Positions 34,645-47,500 of a stretch of DNA of 64,000 nucleotides are shown here, one piece after another. The notes under the pieces are model-generated. The model had not been told where the DNA came from. It searched no databases and saw only the letters and a program-made list of their open reading frames with translations. Source of the stretch: Schistosoma mansoni (taxonomy: Eukaryota > Platyhelminthes > Trematoda > Strigeidida > Schistosomatidae); NCBI RefSeq assembly GCF_000237925.1, contig NC_031501.1, positions 2,864,505 through 2,928,504 on the forward strand. The letters run 5' to 3'. Numbering within the stretch: the first letter of the stretch is position 1; the number at the start of each line of letters is the position of its first letter. Both the position numbers and the translations under genes were made by a program.

Positions 34645-35445
34645 TGTATCATTTATTACTAATTATGAACCATTTCCATGAGGAGCCTACATTGACTGCT
34701 TTTTGTGAATACAAAAATATTATAACTTGTGGCCGAGTGGATACCTTGTTAACGTATGAACGTGATAAGACCGCTAATCAGAGAGTAGCGAATTATCGAT
34801 TGGAACAGTGATACGCGGAAACCGTATGAGCAGTCTAGAGTACTTGTCGGTCCTGCTGTAGTGAACAAGAACACGGGTGGGGAAAATCGAATGTATTTAG
34901 ACACAAATTACCTACTATCCCACTAAATTCTGATAACCATACAGTAAACAGTTAATTTGCAAAATAACAACCAATTGTTTCAATATACACTGTTCCTTCT
35001 GTAAATATCAATCCATCTTCTCTACTTTCATTTTTTGTGCATTTTCCTACCAGTTGCGCTTCATTTCAGTTCTTTCCTTATCGGTCTTCTGCCAAAATAC
35101 ATTCTATGTCTGACCATCACCATATACTACTTATATGGATATAAGTAGACCACACCACACTGCTTCTGCCTAGCCCAGTCAGTTAAGTCCAGATCAGCCT
35201 CTGAGGTATGAATCATTGTATTTCAAACATACTGAGTTTATATACCAATCAAACTGAACACATCGTACCATAAAATAGAAATCATCATATGTACAAGATT
35301 TAGCCAAACGTGGCTGTGAATAAGGGGGAACATTAATATGAATAGTTTAGTTATTTAACAATTATACGATTTAAAAAATATATGCATAATATTGGTCCAT
35401 AAATGATTCCCAAAAGTTACCATTCATAATTCTCTTCGGGATACA
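34645..35445. other. Intergenic, nothing recognised
   Basis: AT-rich sequence without recognised features. Confidence 0.35.
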
Positions 35446-35460
35446 ACAAACAAGGTAATT

Positions 35461-35805
35461 ATAATCAGAAGGGGTTTTGTGGAGATTTCAGTATTTTTTA
35501 TGATTGAAATCATGAGTCAATTGAAGCTAGACCNNNNNNNNNNNNNNNNNNNNNNNNNNNNNNNNNNNNNNNNNNNNNNNNNNNNNNNNNNNNNNNNNNN
35601 NNNNNNNNNNNNNNNNNNNNNNNNNNNNNNNNNNNNNNNNNNNNNNNNNNNNNNNNNNNNNNNNNNNNNNNNNNNNNNNNNNNNNNNNNNNNNNNNNNNN
35701 NNNNNNNNNNNNNNNNNNNNNNNNNNNNNNNNNCGAAACGGCCGTCCAGTGCTTCCTGGTTTTCCATGGTGGTCTAGCTTCAATTGACTCATGATTTCAA
35801 CTATG
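35461..35805. repeat. H2 hammerhead retroposon, inverted, gap inside, target-site duplication
   Basis: A minus-strand arm (35461-35533) and a plus-strand arm (35734-35805) face each other across a 200-N gap. The 13-bp repeat AAACAAGGTAATT flanks the unit at 35448-35460 and 35806-35818, so both arms arrived in one insertion. Confidence 0.88.
35534..35733. other. Assembly gap (200 N)
   Basis: Exactly 200 N in the centre of an inverted H2 copy, where a hairpin would hinder sequencing. Confidence 0.99.
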
Positions 35806-35908
35806 AAACAAGGTAATTGTTGATTGATATTACAGTTAACATATATGCCAATAATCTCAGTTAACTAAAAATCATGTAATCATTTCACAAAACTTTATTA
35901 TATACCAT

Positions 35909-36138
35909 CATACTTACTTACGCCTGTTACTCCCAATGGAACATAGACCGCCGACCAGCATTCTCCAACCCACTCTGTCCTGGGCCCTCCTTTCTAGTTC
36001 TATCCTATTTTTCACTCTTCTCACATCTGTCTCCATTTTTCGGCGTAACATGTTCACTGGTCTTCCTCTTTTCCTTTGGCCTTCAGGATTCCATGTGAGG
36101 GATTGCCTTGTAACGCAGTTGGGTGATTTCCTCAGCCG
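35909..36138 (-). mobile_element. RTE-B LINE, short 3' fragment
   Basis: Minus-strand 3' end of RTE-B with its TTAC-type tail on the left. A TCATAC repeat at both borders may be a short target-site duplication. 5'-truncated. Confidence 0.82.
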
Positions 36139-36462
36139 TCATACTACTATCAATTTCCATAATTATCTTACATTTCTTCTTGATGTCTAATATATTTCAT
36201 CTTTTCAAAGCATCTACTTCAAATCTAAAATAATATCAAAAAAAGTATTTATATTTAAACTAAATGACTTAATGAAGATGTAGAGTTAGTCCATGAAGTT
36301 AATGTATGTTGATTTGAATTATTGTAGATAGGTGCAGACTGTCTGCCTGTAATCTTCACTATAATTTTAACTAATAGTTGAAGATATTGAATAAAATGGC
36401 TAAGAATTGATTGAAATGATGAGAATATTTCAGACTTTTTCTTTCCATAAGTTTTGAGTTCT

Positions 36463-36996
36463 CAACATACTTAGTTACTTACGCCTGTTACCCTTCGTGG
36501 AGGAGCATAGGTCGCGCACCAGCATTCCCCATGCAACCCTGTCCCGGGCAATCGTTTCTAGTTCTTTCCAGTTAACATTCATTCTTTTCATATCTGCTTC
36601 TATTTCCCAGTGTAACGTGTTCCTTGGCCTTCCTCTTTTCCGCTGCCTTCAGGATTCCAAGTTAGGGATTGCCTGATGATGCGATTTGGTGATTTCCTCA
36701 ATGTATGTCCTATCCGTTTCCAATGTCTTTTCCTAATTTCCTCTTCAACTGGAAGCTGGTTTGTCCTTTCCCATAAAACGCTGTTGCTGATAGTATCCAG
36801 CCAGTGAATGTTGAGTATTTTGTGTAGACAACTGTTTATAAATACTTGTACCTTCTTGACTATGGATGTAGTAGTTCTCCACGTTTCAGCTCTGTACAGT
36901 AGAACAGACTGTCTTGACGTTCGTTTTGAAAATTCTCACTTAGAAATTAGTTGACAATTGTTTTTAGTTCCATATGTTCTTCAATTGTAGAAATGC
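36463..36996 (-). mobile_element. RTE-B LINE, 3' fragment with target-site duplication
   Basis: Minus-strand RTE-B 3' region, closest to the copy at 1-527. The direct repeat TTTGAGTTCT flanks it at 36453-36462 and 36997-37006. Frame broken. Confidence 0.85.
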
Positions 36997-37006
36997 TTTG
37001 AGTTCT

Positions 37007-37735
37007 AAAGTTATCTTATAATATTCTCTTTCCCAAAGCTTTTTTATTACCGCTGATATTTTTACTATGGCTAGACAATATATATATTCTTGGACGACCT
37101 CTGTAAGATACTAAATTGACCATGAGAAACTTCAACCTCATACTCGGTTTGATATATGATTGTATGAGCAAACATTTACAATTTCATAGAACAAGGCATC
37201 TATGACCAATTGATGTGTATATAAATGATCAAGTTATATGGTTACTCCTACTCAAGATTTGATGACATGTCACAGACGATTGTAAAAAACCAGTTTCATA
37301 TGTCGATTTTTCGTCTTATCAAATTAATGTGAGGAATTAGGACTTTTATTGAAAACTGTCATCAGGTTTAATGTTAGAATGCTGTTTAACTATAAGAATG
37401 AAAGAAATCTGAGCTAAAATCTAGGATGTGTTTCTTGAAACATCATTGATTCAACTACGAACAATAATCATGCTGTTACTACTTCTGCTACCCGGACATT
37501 TTCCTTGATAATCTCATCCAACTGTCCTTATATAGTGTCATAACAACTAGAACTATTGTATATGTATGTCAATTTATGTGTCTTTTTCTAACTGACCTGC
37601 TGATCATCATGTGAGCTATTAACAAAATGAATATTCCCTATGAACTTCTCTTCCTAATAAAAAATAACGACAAAAGTTTTATATATTTCTTTTAACTTTT
37701 CTAGTTGTTCTTCTCTCTTCATAGCATCCATTACC
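37007..37735. other. Upstream of the first visible desaturase exon, nothing recognised
   Basis: AT-rich. Probably intron or 5' flank of the desaturase gene. No convincing promoter or 5' exon seen. Confidence 0.3.
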
Positions 37736-37739
37736 TTTC

Positions 37740-38165
37740 TCAGTATTGGGTTATATAGATTGTTGAACTTTATTGAAATCATGAACCGATCAATGTTAGA
37801 CTACCAGTAAAAACATTGAAACACTGAATGGTTGTTTCCTTCTACTGTGGGACTCTTCGGCAGTGCACATCTACGACCTCACACTCATGCGTGAATTGAA
37901 CACAGGACCTTTGGTGTCACCTGCAAACACTAAGTCTCTAGACCACTGAACCGTCATCTGACGGTTTTGATGACTAACTTCAATCAATCCACGACATTAC
38001 GTGACCATCTTCCATTGTCTGAGATAGATACCTGTCTTTATCCGACACAAGTTGAACTCCACTAGTCACGGCTTCTCGCTAGAACTTCAGAAATTTTCTC
38101 TTGCATCTAATCACTAGTTAGCTCATGATCATTGTCAGTGTATGGTGTTAGGAATTACTCATTAC
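37740..38165 (-). repeat. H3 retroposon, long minus copy
   Basis: Minus-strand H3 in full order: leader, spacer, tRNA-like block, decayed hammerhead, flank. It ends about 230 bp upstream of the first visible desaturase exon. Confidence 0.72.
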
Positions 38166-38398
38166 TTTCACTTTTTATTATCTAAGCTATATTTTACATC
38201 ACAGATTATAAAACATTTAGATCTCACTTTCAAATGATCTTTCCTATACATATAATACGTCCTTATCCTAAATCATCCTTTGACAGAATCCTATTCTCTT
38301 AAATAATAATAACAGTAAAAAGTGATATTAATCAAAATATTTTATTCCGATCAGCAATATATTTATTGATTGTTTTTTATTTCAACTTATATTTTCAG

Positions 38399-38508
38399 TG
38401 ACATCAGATTCATGGAGTTTTTTCCGTGGTGTAACCTACTTATTTCGTATAGAAAATGATGAAGATGAATGGATCTATGATGAAGAACCACATGTGTCAA
38501 GACGAAAA
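38399..38508 (+). CDS. DEGS1: Desaturase exon A (N-terminal DEEPH region)
   Basis: Acceptor TATTTTCAG before 38399; donor GTGTGT after 38508 (a weaker donor than the others); 110 bp, ends in phase 0. It encodes [11 protein letters not shown]... through [10 protein letters not shown]. There is no in-frame ATG inside it. Confidence 0.88.
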
Positions 38509-41500
38509 GTGTGTTATTTAATAGGTTATTACTATTATTATTATTCTTTGTACCTTGTTAAATTTATTCACAAACTATTATTGTTCAATTAAAATATCCA
38601 GCTCAGAGAATGTATCTCTATCGATACCATCATCTGAAACTACTACAAATATTCATTTTGGTTTGATTAGTGTATGTATATTGATGTTGTAAAACACAAC
38701 AATAAACAGTGGGGAAGCTTATTAATTGCAAGAAGTTACCAAGTATTTATATAATACATTTAGATAGTCTTCAACCGTCCGTTTGCATCTTCTGGTGTGT
38801 TCTACAATCTGAACTGTGTTCTACAATCTGAACTGTCTTCTTGACTGACCTTCAAGTGTTCTGCCAACGCCGTTCTTTTAATACACTTAACCTATTCGCT
38901 CTGTCCAACAGTTGTTGCAACTTCAACACCGTGTTCCGATACACTACTTACAAACATCCTTGTGAGTATATATATATATATATATATATATATACCGATT
39001 GTGTAATAAATTTGTCTTTAACCTGTACTCAAATTGTAGTTGCTGGTTGTCTGAAAGAAAACACCTTACTACTGTCACACCTCTGTACAGTCAGCAGCAC
39101 GACTTCGGACCTTGGGTTTACTGCTTTTAGTCGTACCGCTCTTCAACCGACCTGTCTGACATGGTAGGACCTTGAGGAACGATTGTTCCAGCCAGTATAT
39201 CTCGATCGGTTCATCAAGATAGGCAAGCCCGACCACCACGTCAAGGTAGCAGCAACGGTCGGGATATATGGACATGAAACGTTCAATAACAAAGTCTGAA
39301 TATTTCATTTATAAATGGCAATATCAAATTTATATTAAAATGAAACTTTATCAAACAAACAATCGAGCATTTAAAGTGACTTTAGTCCTTATGATAACCA
39401 CAAATGGGCATTCAATTAATTATGAATGCATTAGTAAAAATAATTATTTATATAATAATCAAGATCTATATTTAACAAGTTTGCGATAATTCATTGTAAC
39501 TGGCTTCAATTATAATGAAGACAAGAACAATATGAAAATATAAATCAACAAAGTCAGTCAGCTACAATGTAGGACCAGGCACATTTATGCATCGGTCCAA
39601 GTTGCCATAGCGCGTTAGCACAACAAGATAAACACCGAATTCATAAAAGTAGTTAATTTAGTGGTGTTGATAAATAAAAAAAAGGTTATATATAAGGATA
39701 TAGTATAGGAAGACAGATATGAAGCAATTTTAATCTCAAGGTTTAAGGGTAGACAGGGAGTGTTTACACTGACGCTATTGTGATCGATTCTGAGCCATGT
39801 CACGTAGAGTCTCCAACCATTGGTTACGATAGTCACGTGGGCCCCAACCAAGTAGTCTGCATCTACCAACATGACTTAGACTAAAAGTTAGTGATGCCAC
39901 GTTTTGATTTGCCACCCCTAACTCTCTTCCAACCATCCCCTACACTAGTCAGTATAGCGTGTCGTGGTAATCGATGTTCAGGCATACGTAACACGTGGCC
40001 AAACCATCTCAGTCGATGAAGATTCATCACCTCAACAACAAAGAATCTACTCAATGGTCATTAAGTAATAATGAGTAGAGATAGTTAAAAGTTTTTTTTT
40101 GTTTACATTAATAATTAACAACCAATTCAACTTCTAGTATATAATTCAATTTAAACAAAATAATATATACACTAGTTACTTAGTATAACTTATTATTATT
40201 TGAATAAATTCACCTTCAGTTATCCACAAACTAGACTCTTTTGTTCATTTCAAAATATATTCATATTTAAATGTTATGATGAACCTAAACAAAAAACAAA
40301 CATGTACACTCATATTTATTTAGTCTGATTGTGTTAGTGATTCATTCATATTATATTGTATTTGATAAATGCAACTGAAACTATCTATATCGTTGCTACT
40401 ACCTTGACGTGGTGGTCGGGCTTGCCTATCTTGATGAACCGATCGAGATATACTGGCTGGAACAATCGTTCCTCAAGGTCCTACCATGTCAGACAGGTCG
40501 GTTGAAGAGCGGTGAGACTAAAAGCAGCAAACCCAAGGTCCGAAGTCGTACTGCTGACTGTACAGAGGTGTGACAGCAGTAAGGTGTTTCCTTCAGACAA
40601 CCAGCATGACAGCGATGCTGCCTTCCCACAAGGAGGGGTGGGGTTAGAAAAGGTCGACCCTAAAAATGCACACCTCGCCTTATCCCACGGATATCCGTCT
40701 CCGGCGGTAAGGTTTTTTTGAAGAACGGAGCTAACACAAAAACTACCCACAAAAAGGTCGTGTGTGACCGACCTCAAGCAGTTGTCCCTTGGGCACTGCG
40801 GTCACGCTCTCAGGTCATTAAGACCACTTCTAACCCAATTTCCTTTTCAGGTACCTCTAGAAGAATCCTTCCACGGTGTGGGCAACCGGGAAGTGATAAC
40901 TGCCCTCATACCTCTAACAACACTCAAGACCACTGTATTCATAATCAATCTCCTTCTTCACTTCCTACTATTCCTTCTACCTTGACTTTCAACACTAAAC
41001 TTCCTGTTCCGGTTTCCTCCTCAAGTGTCACCATGGCCAACGATTCTAGTGCGCGAAACGCTGTCCCAGGTCTACTAAAACCTCGCTCCAAACTACACAT
41101 TGGAGCCTTCAACGTACGTACCCTATGCCAAATCGGTCAACAGGCCTCCTTAGCTAAAACTCTAGAATCTCGTACCATTGATGTATGCTGTGTCTCCGAA
41201 ACACGCATACAGGATCCCAGTGTGGTCATTCACTTGACCTCACCTCGCCAAAATGGACAGCCGACGAAATACACCCTCCGTGTATCTGGCGACCCGTTGG
41301 CTAGTTCTCGCGGACTTGCAGGTGTAGGCATAGCACTAAGTACAAGGGCAGAACAGGCACTACTAGAATGGATCCCCGTTAACAGTCGCCTGTGTGCTGT
41401 CCGGCTAAATGGCTCCGTAAGAACTCGGAAGGATAGGGACACACGTCGTTGCCTTTTCGTCGTTTCTGCCTACGCTCCCACTGACTGCAGCCATGATGAA

Positions 41501-44500
41501 GTAAAAGATGACTTTTACAGAAAGCTCTCTGAGCTTCTTCAGAAAGCTAAGCGCTCAGACATAGTAGTCGTAGCGGGTGACTTTAATGCCCAGGTAGGCA
41601 GCTTAAATCAAACAGAAAGACATTTAGGTGGGTGTTTTAGTATTCCGGCTCAACGAACCGATAATGGTGATCGTCTGTTGCAACTATGCTCAGACAATCG
41701 TTTATTTTTAGCAAGCACTAATTTTAAACATAAGGAGAGACATCGTTTAACATGGCGACCACCTGCACCAAACCAACGATGGACTCAAATAGACCATATT
41801 GTCATCAGTCATCGTTGGAGAGGCTCAATAGAAGATTGTCGCTCGTATTGGAATACTTGTTTAGACTCTGATCACGCTTTAATACGAGCTCGCATTTGTC
41901 TGCGCCTCAATGGACGCAGGAAAATTACACTAAGAAGACCCATTAGGATTGAACTGGAGAACGAGAAAGCCAAATGCGAATTCCAGAAACAACTGAGTTC
42001 ACATCTAGGCAGTTCTGTAAACGAGACTGACCCAGATGCTGCTTGGAAAGACATACGAACAGCTGTGGAAACAGCAGTCACATCTATTAGTCATTTAAAC
42101 CATAGGGCTCCAAAAAACCAGTGGATTTCCTCTAAGTCTATTTCACTGATGGATTCGCGTAAACTCATCCCATCAGGCTCTGAACACGACGAAGAGCGTA
42201 GAGAAATTAGATCTAGGTTAACTAAAAGTCTAAGGAACGATCGTGAGCAGTGGTGGGCAACGAAAGCAAAAGAGATGGAAAAGGCAGCGGCTGTAGGCAA
42301 CACCAGGCAACTATTCAGACTAATAAAAGAAACCGGAATTAAGAAGTCAAGTGTAAGTGAGACAATCTCCGAAAAAGACGGAACCCTTATCTGCTCTCAA
42401 CCTAAACGTTTAGAACGATGGGCGGAACACTTTAAGGAGCAGTTTAGCTGGCCTTCAGCTACTGCACAACTACCCACTATTCCCAGAAAACCTGAATGGA
42501 ACATTGAGGTAGGCCCCCCGACCCTACTTGAAGTTCAAAAGGCTATAAGTAATCTGAAACGAGGAAAAGCAGCTGGTCCTGATGGATTGGCTCCAGAGGT
42601 CTTTAAATATGGTGGTCCAATTTTAGCGATTAGGTTGACTAATATTCTGGCTAAAATCTGGGAGACGGATGTAATCCCATCCGACTGGTTACAGTCACTG
42701 ATTGTCCCAATATATAAAAAGGGGTCCAAATCATCCTGCGATAACCATAGAGGGATTAGTCTGACTAACATAGCATCTAAAATACTAGCCTAAATAATTA
42801 TCGGGCGCCTAACTAAGACTCGTGAACTGCAAACACGAGAAAATCAGGCTGGCTTCAGACCTGGTCGTGGCTGTATCGACCACATATTCATCATTCGTCA
42901 AGTTTTAGAGCACAGACACGCTTATCGGCGTCCGACAATGATAGTTTTTCTTGACTTAAAAGCAGCATTTGACTCTGTAGACCGAGAGGTTCTGTGGCAG
43001 TGTCTGTCATTGAAAGGTGTACCTGAGAAGTACATAAACCTTGTGAAGGCTGTTTACTCGAACACTATTAGTCGAGTAAGAGCTTATGGCGAACTGTCAT
43101 ATGATTTTACAACCTCAAGTGGTGTCCGTCAAGGCTGTCCACTATCCCCGTTTTTGTTTAACTTCATTATAGACCTGTTGCTGCAAATAACACTCTCTTC
43201 GACTGAATCTACAGGAATTGATCTCCTACCAGGGGGACCACTAAGCGACTTAGAATACGCAGATGACATAGTCCTGTTTGGTGAAGACGCTGATAAAATG
43301 CAGAGACTTTGGTAGCACTGATTAACAATGTAAGCATGTTTGGGGTGCGTTTCTCTCTGTCTAAATGTAAATTGTTGCTCCAGGACATGCCTGCGTCAAC
43401 ACCCGAACTAAGGATAGGGAGTGAAGTAGTCGAACGCGTCGACAACTTCACTTATCTTGGAAGTCTGATCAGCCCTAATGGGTTGGTGTCTGACGAAATC
43501 TCTGCACGGATTCAAAAAGCTCGTTTGGCTTTTGCCAACTTACTTCACCTATGGCGTAGACGAGATATCCGTCTATCAATTAAGGGACGAGTATACATCT
43601 CATCAGTTCGTTCTGTTCTACTTTACGGCTGTGAAACATGGCCATTAAGAGTAGAAGATACTCGTAGGTTACTAGTATTTGACCACAGATGCCTTAGAAA
43701 TATTGCTCGCATCTGCTGGGATAACCGGGTAAGTAATAGTGAGGTTAGACGCAGGGTATTAGGGAACGATGGTAAATCAGTTGATGAGGTGATTAATCTT
43801 CATCGACTGAGATGGTTGGGCCATGTGTTACGTATGCCTGAACACCGATTACCACGACGCGCTATGATGACTAGTATTGGGGACGGTTGGAAGAGAGTTA
43901 GGGGTGGCCAAACCAAAACATGGCATCAGTGCTTGAAGTCACTAACTTCTAGTCTGAGCCATGTTGGCAGATGCAGACTACCTGGTTGGGGTCCGCGTGA
44001 CTATCGTAACCAGTGGTTGGAGACTCTGTGTGACATGGCTCAGAATCGATCACAATGGCGTCGGTGTATACACTCTTTATCTTCCCTTAAACCTTGAGAC
44101 TAAAATTGCTTCATATCTGTCTTCCTATACTATATCCTTATATACAACCTATAATTTATATACTACTACCAACACTAAATTAACTACTATTAATCCGGTG
44201 TTGATCTTGTTGTGCTAACGAGGTATGGCAACTTGGATCGATGCATATATGTGCCTGGTCCTACGTTGTAGCTGACTGACTGATATCAAATAGAGTATTT
44301 TAGGTAAAATTTAAATGAATGAATAGTTTGAAGATAGTTATTGAAACTTTTAAGTTCTATATCATGGATTGATTTTGATGTCGCTTTGTTCTCTGAGCTG
44401 GATGATTTGGTCATGAAGCTTTCATCGTTCTGCCCCCAAATGCCCTGGTACGACCAAAAGTGGGGAGAATCCGCTCACCCTCTCGAAATGCTCTCACATG

Positions 44501-47500
44501 GCCACCCTTATATAGCCTCTGCCAGAGAAGTCCTACTCACTGCCTTCTCGTGGCGAGGGTGTTGTTCACGAAAGTGAAAAGACGAAAAGCGAATGTCTGG
44601 CACTTTAACCGGGTTGGTGGACACGGAGGGACCACCTAGGGGAGTTGGAAAACCCTGATTCCAAACTAATGGTGCACATGGGCTCTAGTATCCTGAGGGA
44701 ACAAATGGCCTATGAATCAATAGTTGGTCACCGGCTACCATGGGACTGCATCTCCTCACGATGTTCCACTAACTTGTGGATTAGACCGTTAGGTGAAAGA
44801 CTCCGGTTGTGGCCCCCTAAGAAAAACCATCTGCTTCAGTTCGGGCACGTGGGCTGTATCACAGCCCTCACACAAATCGAATGAGATTCGTGCGGCGCAT
44901 ATATATCTGGTGCTTCCTTGTACCACTATTTGTGTTTAAATAAATAAATAAATTTCATCGTTCTTCTGAACGACATCATCAGAACAAACTTTGGGTAGAA
45001 GTAAAGTGTTTGAATTTCTCTAGATATGGTTCACAGCTTGTCATATACACCTTGATATTGATTGGTTCTTGTTGACCTTAAATCTGTCATGGTTTATTTC
45101 TTTGTTTTGATTGTATCTCCATTCAATTTTACGCAAAGTAAAGGATGAAATGACAAAAGAAAACAAACCAAACATCATCTACAAAATAAATTGTGCCAAC
45201 TACAATAAACACTACATCGGACAAAGCGGATGCCCTCTTCATCTTCGCCTACATGAACATCAATTACCAGTCAAACACTATGACATTTCTTCACCTATAT
45301 CAATGCACGTGGACAACTTCGGCTGGAAAATTGTGGAGATTTTGGATAGAGGAAATTCCAAGAACACCAGAGAATTTTTAGAAGCTTAGCACTCAGATAA
45401 TTCAGCAATAAACAAGCACATTGAAATCAATCCAATTTATCAGCCAATCAAGAAAATTATGCAGAAACATAGAAGCAAAAATCAAACCAATAGGAGAAAT
45501 AACCAAAACAAAAAAATAAACAGTAACAGATTTAAGGTCAATAAGAACCAGTCAACATCGAGGTGCACAGAACAAGCTGTGAACCACATATAGAGAAATT
45601 CAAACACTTCACTTCTACCCAAAGTTTGTTCTGATGATGTCGTTCAGAAGAACTATGAAAGCTCCACGACCAAATCATCTAGCTCATAGGACAAAACTCC
45701 ATCAAAATCATCCACCTGAGCTACAAATCTTCTCAAACATTTCAAAAGAATTGGTGAAATTCAGGAAATAATCTAAAGCCCTAGGTTCGATTCCTAGTAT
45801 ATATATATATATATATTGTACAGCTTTTAAAAATCAACGTTCTATAAACAATAATGATTATGAATTCAACAATTTAGGAAATCTGTGGTCATAATTATAA
45901 AACTATTTCCATAATTAAATTCACTTGGTATTGTTTGTTTGAATCTTCCCATTGATGTTTAGGACTGCAATCGATCAGTCTCTTATTGGTATATGTGCAT
46001 ACTGTGCGTATTGCCTCGATATAGCCTTAATTCACAAGCATTATAGACAAAGATGGACATTGGCTAGCAGTGGAATCCAGGAAGCGCTTGAACATCAACT
46101 CTGAGATGCACGTACAACCAGCTGACGAGTCCCAAGGAGGACGAAACGCGCATCCTGGATTCCACTGCTAGCCACTATCCATTTTTGTTTATAATTATTT
46201 CCATAACTAACTAAATTCAGTTTTTTTATATACACACATTTTGTTCAAAGTTTCAGTTGAAAATATGAAATTCAGTCGTTAGAAAGATTGATAAAAGTCT
46301 CAACTATCATCTTAAACTGGAACCTCATGATGATCACCAATATATCTAAGGATTACTTTATGCGATCACTTTTAAAACATCTAACAGTCAGAAGGGGTTT
46401 TGTGGAGATTTCAGTATTTTGCATAGTTGAAATTATCAATCAATTGAAGCTAGACCACCATCGAAAACCTGGAAGCACTGGTCGGCCGTTTCGTCTTATT
46501 ATGGGACTCCTCAGTGGCAGTGAGCATCCACGATCCCGCACTCGAGAGATTCGAACCGAGGACCTACCAGTCCCGCTCCAGAGCACTTAACCGATAGACC
46601 GAGACTGGTAGGTCCTGGGTTCGAATCTCGCGAGGCGGGATCATGGATGCGCACTGCTGAGGAGTTCTATAATAGGACTAAACGACTGTCCAGTGCTTCC
46701 AGGTTTTTCATGGTGGTCTAGCTTCAATCGACTCATGATTTCAACATCTAACAGTATTTAGAAGAGTACTAAATTGTAAAATTAATGAAATCGGGTTTAA
46801 CCTTGTAGTGACCCAGATTATATTTGATTTTCTCGATATTCACTATATTTGTGGTGACAGTTGATTTTTATAGTTTACATCTCGAACTGGCCTTAGTTAG
46901 GCACTCAATGAAAACCAATAAGTACTGAAGAGTTGTTTTGTTCTAGTATGGGACTACATATCAATGTGCATCCACGACTGTACCTGAGATTGAACCTAGA
47001 ATCTTTAAGTTAAACCATTGAGTTGGTATTTAATAATCTACATTTTGAACTTCAATCAATTCAGGATATTGTACAATCATGTCCCAATGCTATCAGTAGG
47101 TAACTTACTCTTTAATCAACATCGTTATGATTTTATCCTACCTTGTTTTCTGTGTATTTAATCAAGAACCGTATCTATATTAATGATTTCTTCATAACTA
47201 GAAGACGATTGTTTGAGAACATTCAGTTTTGTTTAGTATGATCTACGTTTTCCTAACAGAAATCATTGATTTTCTTCTTCAATATCCTATGAATCATGTA
47301 CCCAAGAACTCAGTTATTCTATATGCTAAAAGGAAGATCGATAGCCTATGTGATATCTTACTTCGTTTCTTCAAACTACAATGATTCAACAATCATCTTA
47401 TATTATTCTGAGTAATTCAGACCATAGACTATATATGATTAGACACATAAAATCCAAAGTTCATAACAAACAATAAATAATCTATCTCAATATGTAGATA

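Noticed and set aside
44210-44283. Tandem TGAC repeats as a microsatellite (also at 28003-28022, 29078-29092)
   Set aside because: They always stand at the 3' end of RTE-A copies, so they are the element's tail.
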